Assembly: GCA_021199495.1 (NCBI GenBank)
Contig: JAJQHY010000036.1
Span: 27,111 to 91,110, forward strand
Direction of reading: 5' to 3'
Length of the DNA stretch: 64,000 nt
Source of the DNA: Lachnospiraceae bacterium
GTDB lineage: Bacteria; Bacillota; Clostridia; Lachnospirales; Lachnospiraceae
A program made the position numbers and the translations under genes. Below are positions 5,832 to 16,139 of the stretch, in pieces (position 1 is the first letter of the stretch; the number at the start of each line of letters is the position of its first letter). Under the pieces are notes generated by a model. The model was not told the origin of the DNA and did not search any database. It saw nothing but the letters and a program-made list of their open reading frames with translations.

Positions 5832-8828
5832 CTATCGGGGCACCTCCACCATGACATAAGCTTCCACAATATCCAGCTCCTGCATTTTGTCAAAGCCCTC
5901 AAAGACAAGACCGCACTCAAACCCGGCCTTTACTTCCTTGACATCGTCCTTGAAACGCTTCAGGCTCGCAAGCTCGCCCTCGTAAATCTGTTCTCCCGCT
6001 CTGGTAATGCGGATCTTGCAGTTTCTCTGGATCACGCCGTTCAGCACATAGGAACCGGCGATGTTGCCCACGGCACTCGCCTTGAAGATCTGGCGCACCT
6101 CGGCGTGGCCGATGACCTTCTCCTCGTAGATCGGATCCAGCATGCCCTTCATGGCTCTCTCGATATCCTCGATCGCCTGGTAAATCACACGGTAGAGCTT
6201 GATCTCCACATGCTCTCTCTCAGCGGTAGACTTGGCTGTCGCGTCAGGTCGTGTATTGAATCCGACTATAATGGCATTGGACGCGCCTGCGAGGGTAACG
6301 TCGCTCTCGTTAATCAGGCCGACACCGCCGTGGATGCACTTAACCACCACTTCGTCGTTGGAAAGCTTCTCCAGAGACTGTCTGATTGCCTCCACAGAAC
6401 CCTGTACATCCGCTTTGATAATCACGTTTAACTGCTTTAACTGTCCGGCCTGAATCTGTCCGTACAGATCATCCAGACTCATGCGCTTTTTGGTCTCCTC
6501 CAGCATCTTTTCCTTATACTGGGCCATATAGGTCTGCGCATAGTCCTTGGCTTCCTTGTCACTCGGGTGGGCTAAGAATACCTCACCGGCAGCCGGAACA
6601 TCGGAAAGTCCGAGGATGGCCACAGGCGTGGAGGGACCGGCCACCTTTACATTCTGGTGCTTATCATTGATCATGGCACGAACCTTGCCATAGCAGGCTC
6701 CCGCGGAAATAAAGTCACCTACATGGAGCGTACCCTTCTGCACCAGCACGGTTGCTACCGGGCCACGGCCCTTGTCTAACTGCGCCTCGATCACCAGACC
6801 TCTGGCGGTCCTGTCCGGGTTCGCCTTTAACTCCATGACATCCGCGGTCAGCAGAATCATTTCCAGCAGGTTCTCAATGCCCTCACCGGTCTTGGCGGAT
6901 ACCGGGCAGAAGACGGTGCTGCCGCCGTACTGCTCCGCCACCAGCTCATACTCAGTCAGCTGCTGCATGACACGGTCCACATTGGCGCCGGGCTTATCGA
7001 TTTTATTGACTGCGACGACCACCTCAATACCGGCGGCCTTCGCGTGGTTAATGGCCTCAATGGTCTGGGGCATCACGCCGTCATCCGCGGCCACCACCAG
7101 GATGGCGATATCTGTAGAATTGGCGCCGCGCATACGCATCGCGGTAAATGCCTCATGGCCGGGCGTATCCAGGAAGGTGATCTGTCTGCCGCTTGCGGTT
7201 GTAACGGTATAAGCGCCGATGTGCTGCGTAATGCCGCCGGCTTCCTTGTCTGTTACATTTGTATTACGGATCGCGTCCAGCAGGGAGGTCTTACCATGGT
7301 CTACGTGACCCATGACACAGATGACCGGAGGACGGTTCACCATCAGCTCCTCGTTCTCTTCCTCCTCGCGTAACAGCTCCTCAATGACGTCGACCTTCAC
7401 TTCCTTCTCGCAGAGGATCTCATAATCCATGGCGATCTCTTCGGCCTCCTCATAGGAGAGCTCCTGGTTCGGATTCATGATCTTGCCCTGCAGGAAGAGC
7501 TTTTTGATGATGGCGGCCGGCTGCATCTTCATCTTCTCCGCCAGTTCCTTCAGGGTGATGCTCTCCGACAGCTGAATCACCTTGATCTGCTCCTCAACCA
7601 CCTCTTCCTTTTTCTCCGGCTTGATGAACTTGCCTGCCTTATTGACAGTTTTACCGGTTTTACCCTTGGTATTCCTGCCTTCATCGGTATAAATATAATT
7701 CTTGCGGCTCTTTTTATCCTTATCCTGGCCCTGGCCCTGACGGCGCTCGTCGCGCTTCTGGTCCTTTTTCACACCGACATCCGCGAAGCCGGCGCTTCCA
7801 GCGCCCGCCGGACGGCCGGTATTTCTCCTGCCCTGGCCCGGGCGGCTCTGACGGCTGTTGTCAGCATCCTTATCCTTGTCAAAGACCTGACGGCCGCCCA
7901 TGGAGCCCTGTCCGCGACTGTTAAAGGATCCCTGGCGGCGGTCATCGCTTCTGCGCTCACCGCTGCCGGTACCGGTGCCTCCCTGACGGTATCCGTCGTT
8001 TCTCCGTCTTTCCGTACCGGCCTGGCGGTCAGAAGAACGTCCGTCTCTGCCTGCAGCAGATCCCTGGCGGGTGTCAAAGCGGCGCTCCGTGCCCTGGCGG
8101 CTGCCGTCTGAGCGGCGATCCGTACTCTGACGAGAGCCGTCGCTGCGGCGTTCGCCAGTTCTGGTACCATCGCTGCGGCGTTCGCCGGTTCTGCCTTCGC
8201 TTCTGCGCTCGCCGCCTGCGCCGCGGTTTTCATCCCGCTGTGTACCTCTTGCATCGCTCCTGCGCTCACCTGTCGGCTGACCCTGGCGCGCCTCGCTCTT
8301 TTTCTCCGTGCCGGCACTCTGGCGCGTCTCACTTCTGCTCTCACGGCGCGGCTGTTCGGCTTCACTTGCCTGCGGCGCCTGCTCAGGCGCAGGCTTTACG
8401 GTCTTCACCGGTGCCTCTTCCACCTTCACAAACGGACGCTTGCGCAGCTCCGGTTCAAACACTTCCACTTTTTTCTCTTCCGCTGCCGGCTTAGGCTGCG
8501 GTGCGGGTGCGGGCGCTTTCACCGGTTTCTCGGGTGTCTTCTCTCCTAAAGCCGCCTTAAACTTCGCCGCTACATCCTCCGCCTTCACACCGGAGGCAGG
8601 CTTCTGTTTTTTCTCCCTCGGTCTGTCTGCAGAACCCTGTCTGGACGGTTTTTTGCCGGTACCGGAAGGCACATTCATTCCGCTCTTGGAATTCTGCGGA
8701 TTGCCCACAATCACAATACGTTTTTTCTTTTTCGGCTGATCCTGCTGTGTGCTGTTTTCCTGCACAGGCGCCACCTCCTTTTTTGCCGCGGTTTTTCTGG
8801 TACTTACTTCTTTTTCCTGTTCTTTCAT
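5832..8828 (-). CDS. infB: Translation initiation factor IF-2 with long disordered N-terminus
   Basis: GTPase that brings fMet-tRNA to the 30S subunit and promotes subunit joining. The product is 998 aa, long for IF-2. Residues 1-150 are Lys/Ala/Pro-rich; about 160-345 is an Arg/Ser/Gly/Asp-rich, repeat-like segment with recurring ERRSDG(S/T)R blocks; an IF2_N-like domain lies near 420-470. The G domain begins at about 507 (GHVDHGKT), followed by DTPGHEAF, NKIDKPGA and SAKTGEG; domains II-IV follow and end EAYVMVEVPR. ATG 8828 overlaps the L7Ae-gene stop as ATGA. Confidence 0.97.
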   Translation of the reverse strand: MKEQEKEVSTRKTAAKKEVAPVQENSTQQDQPKKKKRIVIVGNPQNSKSGMNVPSGTGKKPSRQGSADRPREKKQKPASGVKAEDVAAKFKAALGEKTPEKPVKAPAPAPQPKPAAEEKKVEVFEPELRKRPFVKVEEAPVKTVKPAPEQAPQASEAEQPRRESRSETRQSAGTEKKSEARQGQPTGERRSDARGTQRDENRGAGGERRSEGRTGERRSDGTRTGERRSDGSRQSTDRRSDGSRQGTERRFDTRQGSAAGRDGRSSDRQAGTERRRNDGYRQGGTGTGSGERRSDDRRQGSFNSRGQGSMGGRQVFDKDKDADNSRQSRPGQGRRNTGRPAGAGSAGFADVGVKKDQKRDERRQGQGQDKDKKSRKNYIYTDEGRNTKGKTGKTVNKAGKFIKPEKKEEVVEEQIKVIQLSESITLKELAEKMKMQPAAIIKKLFLQGKIMNPNQELSYEEAEEIAMDYEILCEKEVKVDVIEELLREEEENEELMVNRPPVICVMGHVDHGKTSLLDAIRNTNVTDKEAGGITQHIGAYTVTTASGRQITFLDTPGHEAFTAMRMRGANSTDIAILVVAADDGVMPQTIEAINHAKAAGIEVVVAVNKIDKPGANVDRVMQQLTEYELVAEQYGGSTVFCPVSAKTGEGIENLLEMILLTADVMELKANPDRTARGLVIEAQLDKGRGPVATVLVQKGTLHVGDFISAGACYGKVRAMINDKHQNVKVAGPSTPVAILGLSDVPAAGEVFLAHPSDKEAKDYAQTYMAQYKEKMLEETKKRMSLDDLYGQIQAGQLKQLNVIIKADVQGSVEAIRQSLEKLSNDEVVVKCIHGGVGLINESDVTLAGASNAIIVGFNTRPDATAKSTAEREHVEIKLYRVIYQAIEDIERAMKGMLDPIYEEKVIGHAEVRQIFKASAVGNIAGSYVLNGVIQRNCKIRITRAGEQIYEGELASLKRFKDDVKEVKAGFECGLVFEGFDKMQELDIVEAYVMVEVPR

Positions 8829-9157
8829 TCTGCCCCCTCCATCTGCTTTCTCGTCTGATCTATCTGCCCGCAGACAGCTTTGGCGAAATTAAAATCTGAT
8901 ATTGCCAGAGAAGCTCTCATTTCTTTTCCGATCGCGCGCCCCAGCGTCTCCCGGGTACCATACTCCACAAACGGAACCTGATAAAAGCTGCACTTGTCTT
9001 TCAGATGTTTTTTGGTTCCGTCGGATGAATCCGCGGCAATTACCACCAAAAGAGCCTTTCCGTTTTTGATGGCCTCCTCCACGGCATATCCCCCACCGAC
9101 TACATTTCCGGACTTCATCGCCAGTCCAAGCAGTGATTCCACTTTACTCAGTTTCAA
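8825..9157 (-). CDS. L7Ae/YlxQ-family RNA-binding protein
   Basis: Small K-turn RNA-binding protein of the L7Ae/L30e fold, as encoded between rnpM and infB in Firmicutes. 110 aa, with LLGLAMKSGNVVGGGYAVEEAIKNGKALLVVIAADSS cut into the usual helix-strand pattern. The start is TTG at 9157: the only well-placed ribosome binding site, AAAGGAGTTTAACCATA, precedes it and the next ATG is 13 codons in. It overlaps rnpM by 14 nt and infB by 4 nt. Confidence 0.87.
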   Translation of the reverse strand: MKLSKVESLLGLAMKSGNVVGGGYAVEEAIKNGKALLVVIAADSSDGTKKHLKDKCSFYQVPFVEYGTRETLGRAIGKEMRASLAISDFNFAKAVCGQIDQTRKQMEGAE

Positions 9158-9416
9158 TATGGTTAAACTCCTTTGTCAGGCTTTCCATGATTTCTTCCGG
9201 GATACGCACCTGAAAGGACCTCTCCAGTCCTCTGTTCCTGATTGCTTTTTCAAGGCAATCCGCGTTCTTACAAAGATATGCGCCTCTTCCGTTTTTTTTG
9301 CCTGTCACATCCAGGATAAATGTATCCTCCGGCGTTCTGACCACCCGCATCATTTCCTTCTTGGGTTTCATTTCGCCGCAGCCGACGCACATTCTCATGG
9401 GAATCTTTTTACTCAT
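9144..9416 (-). CDS. rnpM: YlxR-family protein (RNase P modulator RnpM)
   Basis: 90-aa protein with the YlxR signature MRMCVGCGEMKPKKEMMRVVR and GRGAYLCKNADCLEKA. In Bacillus subtilis the family binds the RNase P RNA and modulates its activity. Start ATG 9416 follows GAGGAAGCATAA. Placed between nusA and the L7Ae gene, as in most Firmicutes. Confidence 0.92.
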   Translation of the reverse strand: MSKKIPMRMCVGCGEMKPKKEMMRVVRTPEDTFILDVTGKKNGRGAYLCKNADCLEKAIRNRGLERSFQVRIPEEIMESLTKEFNHIETE

Positions 9417-9454
9417 TTATGCTTCCTCATCAACTGTTTCAAAGACCGGATGCC

Positions 9455-10750
9455 TCATTCTGAATCTGCACTGTCCTCATCATCGGCATCCTCATCCGCC
9501 TCATCATCATAATAATCCTCTTCATATTCGGATGCCTCTTCGTCTTCCTCCGCCTCGTCAGCATATCCGTCTTCGTCTTCGTATGACTCTTCTTCCGTAT
9601 ACTCGCCTTCGTACTCCTCATCGTCATACTCTTCGTCGTATTCGGCATACTCCTCGTACTCACTGTCGTCGTCCAGATAATCCTCATAACGGAAGCCGTA
9701 GGCGTCTTTGGCCTGGGTCTCACTCTTGATGTCGATCTTATATCCGGTCAGTCTGGCTGCCAGACGCGCGTTCTGACCTTCCTTACCGATAGCCAGGGAC
9801 AGCTGATAATCGGGAACAACCACCTTGGCGGTCTTTTCATCCGGATCCGCGAACACTGCCACCACCTTGGAGGGTGCGAGCGCGTTCTGAATGAAGTTGC
9901 CGGGGTTTTCATCCCAGGGAACGATATCGATTTTCTCTCCGTTTAATTCATCGACAATGGCGTTGACACGGGAACCGTTCATACCAACGCAGGCGCCCAC
10001 CGCGTCCACATTCTCGTCATGGCTTCTGACTGCCATCTTCGTACGGCTGCCGGCCTCTCTCGCGATGCTCATAATCTCCACGGTGCCGTCGCTGATCTCG
10101 GTGACTTCCGCCTCGAACAGGCGCTTCACCAGATCCGGATGCGTTCTGCTGACAGTAATGCGCAGGCCCTTGCGGTTAGAGACTTCCACAATAAACACCT
10201 TCACACGCTGGGTGGGCTTTAAGACCTCCCCTTTAATCATCTCGCTCTCTAACAGCAGAGCATCCGCCTTGCCCAGGTTGATGCTGACGCCTCTGTCCAC
10301 CACACGCTGCACGATGCCGGTTACCACTTTCTTCTCCAGGCCGGCATACTGGTTGTAGACCACGCTGCGCTCTTCCTCGCGGATTTTCTGTAAAATCACG
10401 TTTTTGGCGTGCTGAGTGGCAATGCGGCCAAAATCCTTGGACTTGATCTCCACATTGACAGTCTCGTCCACCTGGACGTCAGGATTATATTTGCGTGCTT
10501 CCTCCAGAGAAATCTGAGCGGTGGAATCCTCTACCTCTTCCTCCGTAGCAACCACCTGACGCACAGCAAAACACATAAAATCACCGGTCTCTCTGTCAAC
10601 GACAGCCTTCATGTTCGCGGCGTCAGCTTTGCCGAAATGATTTTTGCAGGCGGCAATCAGAGAGGTCTCGATCGTCTCAAACATGACCTCCTTGCTGATC
10701 TGCTTTTCCTTCTCCAATAGATCCAGCGCCTCCAACAGTTCTTTATTCAT
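9455..10750 (-). CDS. nusA: Transcription termination/antitermination factor NusA with acidic Tyr-rich tail
   Basis: RNA polymerase-binding factor for pausing, termination and antitermination. 431 aa with an N-terminal domain (MNKELLEALDLLEKEKQ), S1 domain (VVTGIVQRVVDRGVSINLGKA cut near 130-200), and two KH domains (GACVGMNGSRVNAIVDEL; AIGKEGQNARLAARLTGY). The last 76 residues, from about 356, are almost wholly Asp, Glu, Tyr, Ser and Ala, and are absent from minimal Firmicute NusA. Start ATG 10750 follows GAAGGAGAAGGAAGCA. Confidence 0.97.
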   Translation of the reverse strand: MNKELLEALDLLEKEKQISKEVMFETIETSLIAACKNHFGKADAANMKAVVDRETGDFMCFAVRQVVATEEEVEDSTAQISLEEARKYNPDVQVDETVNVEIKSKDFGRIATQHAKNVILQKIREEERSVVYNQYAGLEKKVVTGIVQRVVDRGVSINLGKADALLLESEMIKGEVLKPTQRVKVFIVEVSNRKGLRITVSRTHPDLVKRLFEAEVTEISDGTVEIMSIAREAGSRTKMAVRSHDENVDAVGACVGMNGSRVNAIVDELNGEKIDIVPWDENPGNFIQNALAPSKVVAVFADPDEKTAKVVVPDYQLSLAIGKEGQNARLAARLTGYKIDIKSETQAKDAYGFRYEDYLDDDSEYEEYAEYDEEYDDEEYEGEYTEEESYEDEDGYADEAEEDEEASEYEEDYYDDEADEDADDEDSADSE

Positions 10751-10776
10751 TGCTTCCTTCTCCTTCTGAAAAATAT

Positions 10777-11241
10777 CTAAAAATCCAGTGCCAGGCGAAT
10801 CACCGCCAGGTCCTTACGCAGAAATTTCTTCTCTTCCTCCCCACAGTCGATTGTGATGCTTTCTTCATCAAATGATTTCAGGATGCCGGAGAATTCCTTG
10901 GCTCCGTCCACCGGCCGGTAGGTCTTGCATTCAATCTCCTGTCCCAAGGCGCTTTTTAAGTGGCGGTCCTTTTTCAGCACTCTGCCAAGACCCGGGCTCG
11001 ACACCTCTAAAATATAAGCGTCCTCTATAAAATCTTCCTCGTCCAGTCTGTCGGAAAGTGCGCGGCTGACGTTTTCACAATCATCAATCGTAACCCCCTG
11101 CGGCTTGTCAATATACGCGCGCAGATACCAGTCGCCGCCCTCCTTCACATATTCCACATCGTAAATATCAACCTGATATTGCTCCGCGATGGGAACAAGA
11201 AGGGCCTCGGTTTTATCCGCGCAGGACTCCTGCTTAGCCAT
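10777..11241 (-). CDS. rimP: Ribosome maturation factor RimP
   Basis: Needed for 30S subunit maturation. 154 aa from ATG 11241 (MAKQESCADKTEALLVPI). Motifs YDVEYVKEGGDWYLRAYIDK, DDCENVSRALSDRLDEEDFI and LEVSSPGLGRVLKKDRHL are typical. A longer frame back to 11289 exists, but AAAGGGG lies 8 nt before ATG 11241; ATG 11247 is the other choice. First gene of the nusA-infB operon, with a promoter at 11321-11350. Confidence 0.95.
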   Translation of the reverse strand: MAKQESCADKTEALLVPIAEQYQVDIYDVEYVKEGGDWYLRAYIDKPQGVTIDDCENVSRALSDRLDEEDFIEDAYILEVSSPGLGRVLKKDRHLKSALGQEIECKTYRPVDGAKEFSGILKSFDEESITIDCGEEEKKFLRKDLAVIRLALDF

Positions 11242-11320
11242 AATCATAACCCCTTTCACCTGATACTGAAAAAGAGCTTGCCGGGGCAAACTCTCATCAT
11301 CATTGAGTATTTAATTGAAC

Positions 11321-11350
11321 CTTATACACTCTAACACTCTTTTTGAGCAA
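11321..11350 (-). promoter_or_regulatory. Promoter of the rimP-nusA-infB operon
   Basis: Minus strand -35 TTGCTC (11345-11350), 18-bp spacer, -10 TATAAG (11321-11326). It is the only good promoter seen ahead of rimP and gives a leader of about 75 nt. Confidence 0.55.
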
Positions 11351-11383
11351 ATGCAAGGTTTTTTTGAAAATAATGGCACAAAA

Positions 11384-12454
11384 TCAGCAAAGAAAGCGTC
11401 CCACCACCGGGATTCTGCGAAGCAGTGCGGCCACAATATTGCAGATCACAAAACAGCCCAGTGCCAGAAACGGTATGCCAAAGACATTGCAGATCGACAT
11501 ACTGTCGATTCCCCTGGCCTCCAGGAATTCCAGAAGACCCAGATGCATCACATAAACTCCAAGCGTATTCTCAGAAACTTCCCGGATCAGTTTTTCAGCC
11601 CGCACAGAAAATCTGTGCTTACCCACCTCATTCTGAAATAAAACAAACAGAGCAACACACACCAGAAATGTAAAAATGCTGAAGCTGTCAAACACGCCCG
11701 CCTGCCCTTCCCCTCTTTGCAGAGAAAGAAGATTGCTCACCACTGCCGCGCACACCAGGCCCAGTGCCCCGAGCAGATAAATCAGGCGGGATTTTTGCGC
11801 GGACGGCGGATATCGGTACAGGTAATACCCGAGTATGAAATACCCCACGTAGCCTCCCATCAGTTCCACTTCCAGAAGCCACATCACCTGACTGACTGTT
11901 TCCGATAAAAGGAAGACAGAGATCGTTTCCCTGCCAATCTTTAACACCAGAAAGAGCAGCAGAAAATATTCCATCTGTTTTCTGGTGCAGTGATCCGTAA
12001 AGACTTTCAGCACGGGAACAAGCATATAAATACCGATCATCATCGGCAGAAACCAGAGGTGATATTTTCCCGACAGCATCTGTTTGAAGCAGTCCTTTAA
12101 GGTCATCTCGTAATACTCCATCAGGCCAATGCTTCTGACCAGACCATACAGACAGCTCCATACCCCGCAAATCACCGCGAGGCGGAGAATATTTCTCCGG
12201 TACAGGCGGGAAATATCAACCTCGCCCTCTTTGGAAAGGAACAGCATGCCGCTGATCATTGCAAAGACCGGAACCCCGAACCTTGACACCGCATCGTAGC
12301 TGTTGCAGACAAGCCAGGAAACACTGTCTACCGGCAGAGAATACCAATACTGGGCGGAAGTGTGAATCATGACGACGCTGAAGGCTGACACAATACGCAG
12401 CAGGTCAATATATGTCTTTCTGGATTTCTGACTGTTTGTGAGATTATTTTCCAT
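11384..12454 (-). CDS. Membrane acyltransferase (acyltransferase 3 family)
   Basis: Integral membrane O-acyltransferase likely to modify a cell-surface glycan. About 356 aa with some ten hydrophobic segments. The N-terminal family motif is present (YIDLLRIVSAFSVVMIHTS, with the catalytic His near residue 33 from ATG 12454), then RFGVPVFAMISGMLFL and the conserved KYHLWFLPMMIGIYMLVPVL. The C-terminus has NTLGVYVMHLGLLEFL. The start is uncertain: ATG 12454 has a weak GTGGAAATACAGAAG upstream; a TTG at 12514 would add 20 residues. Substrate is unknown; glf and a GT2 gene lie 4-6 kb upstream on the same strand. Confidence 0.85.
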   Translation of the reverse strand: MENNLTNSQKSRKTYIDLLRIVSAFSVVMIHTSAQYWYSLPVDSVSWLVCNSYDAVSRFGVPVFAMISGMLFLSKEGEVDISRLYRRNILRLAVICGVWSCLYGLVRSIGLMEYYEMTLKDCFKQMLSGKYHLWFLPMMIGIYMLVPVLKVFTDHCTRKQMEYFLLLFLVLKIGRETISVFLLSETVSQVMWLLEVELMGGYVGYFILGYYLYRYPPSAQKSRLIYLLGALGLVCAAVVSNLLSLQRGEGQAGVFDSFSIFTFLVCVALFVLFQNEVGKHRFSVRAEKLIREVSENTLGVYVMHLGLLEFLEARGIDSMSICNVFGIPFLALGCFVICNIVAALLRRIPVVGRFLC

Positions 12455-12566
12455 CTTCTGTATTTCCACTGTCGCGTTTCCACGCCTCTCGACAGAGTTT
12501 CCGCGGAAAGGCAATTCTCAAAAATTTCTTAAGATGATTATACCCTCTCTTTCTGCTCATGGCAAG

Positions 12567-12600
12567 AGAAAAAGGCGCCCGCTCTCAACGAGCAGGCGCC
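12567..12600 (-). terminator. Rho-independent terminator of groESL
   Basis: Minus strand stem GGCGCCTGCTCGTT/GAGAGCGGGCGCC followed by TTTTTCTC, 24 nt after the groEL stop. Confidence 0.88.
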
Positions 12601-12623
12601 TCCAAATTCAAATATTATATTTA

Positions 12624-14530
<1,907 letters not shown>

Positions 14531-14574
14531 TTCGATGAACCTCCTTTTATACAATTGTGATCATTCTCATATTA

Positions 14575-14601
14575 TTAGCACTCATTTCTCTCGAGTGCTA
14601 A
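14575..14601. promoter_or_regulatory. CIRCE operator (HrcA site) of groESL
   Basis: Perfect inverted repeat TTAGCACTC-N9-GAGTGCTAA, the canonical HrcA repressor operator. It lies between the promoter -10 box and groES, as in other Firmicutes. hrcA itself is not in the window. Confidence 0.97.
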
Positions 14602-14606
14602 AACAT

Positions 14607-14634
14607 ATAATAATCCTTTTTTTGGAAATTGCAA
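14607..14634 (-). promoter_or_regulatory. Promoter of groESL
   Basis: Minus strand -35 TTGCAA (14629-14634) and -10 TATTAT (14607-14612) with 16 bp between; an 18-bp reading uses TTATAT (14605-14610). CIRCE begins just after the -10 box. Confidence 0.65.
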
Positions 14635-14702
14635 GCCCTATTTTGAATTTTACCTTTTTTTTATGAAATTTATGAAATTGACACAAATGAATGATACCAT
14701 GC

Positions 14703-14733
14703 AAAAAGGAAGAAACCTTCCAGTCTCTTCCTT
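14703..14733 (-). terminator. Terminator of the DUF1905-C39 gene
   Basis: Minus strand stem AAAGGAAGA paired with TCTTCCTTT followed by TTG, about 54 nt after the stop of the gene at 14787. Confidence 0.7.
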
Positions 14734-14786
14734 TGTAAATCATGATGTTCATATGTACGCTTCGGCGCCTGCTCTCCGGACTGCTC

Positions 14787-15461
14787 TTATACGCACTTGA
14801 TCTCCAGATAGCCGCGCAGCTGTGTGAAATCATACTCATCCAGCACGCCCAGGTTCGGATCGTAATATTTGCCGTCATAGTGCACCAGATAATGGCTGAA
14901 CCGTCCCAGCTTCTCCATCATGATGCAGCACTTGGGCAGCACCACATTCGGGTCGCCCTGCGTATAATTGATGATATCCGTATGATCGATGCCGAAATAA
15001 TTCAGCGCGGAAATCATGCGGCCCATGGTCGCCTGCCATTCTCTGCAGTCCATCACGTTGATCACCTCGGCGATGGTCACGCCTGCCAGCATGGCTACGC
15101 AGGTCTGGCCGCAGAGGCCGTCGGATGGCTGGAGAATGATATCGATGCCGTCAATCTCACGGATCGGATTCTCAAACGAATAGGGGCTGTGCTGGTCCAT
15201 GCGGATCAGGGACCCGGATACATGGAGCAAAAGCTTGTGCGATGTAGTCAGATCAATACCCTCCAGATCCTCGTTCTTTAAATGGATCATGTAGTTGCCC
15301 TTTTCCACCGGCAGAAGCTCACAGGCGATGATGCGGTTGTCCAGCACTACGTCGGCCTGGATCACCTCACGCTGTTTGCAGACCTCCCAGATATTGAACG
15401 GGATCTGTACGAAACCGCCGTTCTCCTTGGACTCGATCTTACAGTCAAAGTAATAACGCAT
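14787..15461 (-). CDS. DUF1905-like domain fused to a C39-like cysteine peptidase domain
   Basis: 224 aa, not a named protein. Residues 1-85 resemble DUF1905 (FVQIPFNIW, ADVVLDNRIIACELLPVEKG, YMIHLKN). Residues about 105-224 look like a papain-like C39 peptidase: Q111 in IILQPS, C117 in GLCGQTCVAML, H190 in FSHYLVHYDG and D201 in YYDPN would form the oxyanion Gln and Cys-His-Asp set. There is no signal peptide or membrane segment, so it is cytoplasmic. ATG 15461 follows GGGAGGTAACATC; a TTG 15 nt upstream lies inside that site. Monocistronic. Function is unknown; it may cleave a peptide or act on an amide. Confidence 0.7.
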   Translation of the reverse strand: MRYYFDCKIESKENGGFVQIPFNIWEVCKQREVIQADVVLDNRIIACELLPVEKGNYMIHLKNEDLEGIDLTTSHKLLLHVSGSLIRMDQHSPYSFENPIREIDGIDIILQPSDGLCGQTCVAMLAGVTIAEVINVMDCREWQATMGRMISALNYFGIDHTDIINYTQGDPNVVLPKCCIMMEKLGRFSHYLVHYDGKYYDPNLGVLDEYDFTQLRGYLEIKCV

Positions 15462-15578
15462 GATGTTACCTCCCAAAATTTTATGTTTTTTGCTGAAAAC
15501 TTTTCTTAGTCAGTGTAGCATATTTTTCCGTATAAAGAAAGTATTTTTTTGATACAAGGGACCCAAAGTCAGAGCCCC

Positions 15579-16040
15579 CTACACCTCCGGTATCCCATCC
15601 GGCCTGGTCAGCCCTTCCTTCGCCAGAGCGTCCGCCCGGTCATTATAAGTATCCCCGGAGTGCGCCCTCACCTTCGTAAAGGTAATGGAAATGTACCGCT
15701 GACGTGAGCGCATATAGGCGGCATATTTCTGCGTCAGCTCCTTTTTCGCCTTCCAGGCGCCTGTCACCCACTTTTCGATGCCCTCGTAATCATAGCGGAT
15801 TTCCAGGTCGTGATAGCCCTTGACGCAAGCGTAGCGCGCAGCATACATGGCACCCAGCATCTCCCCCGCCACGTTGCGGATGGCCAGAGAATCCCCGTTC
15901 GAGCCGCTGCCGTTTCTCTCGATCACTTCTCCTTCAGGCGTTAAAAGTACACAGCCGAACGCGTATTTGGAAAGCGCTTCATTATAGCTGCCGTCCACAT
16001 AAGCGATCAGCTTTCCCTTCGGGGGGAATATTTCTTCCAA
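15579..16040 (-). CDS. Ribonuclease H family protein (type 1 fold)
   Basis: Cleaves RNA in RNA-DNA hybrids if active. 153 aa consisting of the RNase H domain only. The catalytic set is visible: D16 (YVDGSYN), E60 (AGEMLGAM), D84 (RYDYEG), H127 (RAHSGD) and D137 (RADALAKEG). The N-terminal hybrid-binding (viroplasmin) domain found in many Clostridial RNase H1 proteins is missing. Start ATG 16040 follows AAAGGAGCTTTATTTGG. Downstream of glf by 100 bp, same strand. Confidence 0.9.
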   Translation of the reverse strand: MEEIFPPKGKLIAYVDGSYNEALSKYAFGCVLLTPEGEVIERNGSGSNGDSLAIRNVAGEMLGAMYAARYACVKGYHDLEIRYDYEGIEKWVTGAWKAKKELTQKYAAYMRSRQRYISITFTKVRAHSGDTYNDRADALAKEGLTRPDGIPEV

Positions 16041-16139
16041 ATAAAGCTCCTTTCTGAAGCGGTCAGCTCACTTGCTGCAGACGGCAGTCCGGACAAATCA
16101 CTCACAGACAGCAGAACCGGCCGCCCCTGGCGAAACCTC

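Noticed and set aside
5793..6431. Plus-strand 212-aa ORF opposite infB
   Set aside because: Antisense shadow of the IF-2 C-terminal domains; low-complexity, no start signal.
7769..8365. Minus-strand 198-aa ORF rich in Ala and Arg
   Set aside because: Out-of-frame reading of the repetitive infB N-terminal region; infB itself has continuous family similarity in the other frame.
9298..9729. Plus-strand ORF of 143 aa, His/Pro/Arg-rich
   Set aside because: Mirror image of the NusA acidic tail and rnpM; GAG/GAC/TAT codons read backwards give His and Arg. No ribosome binding site.
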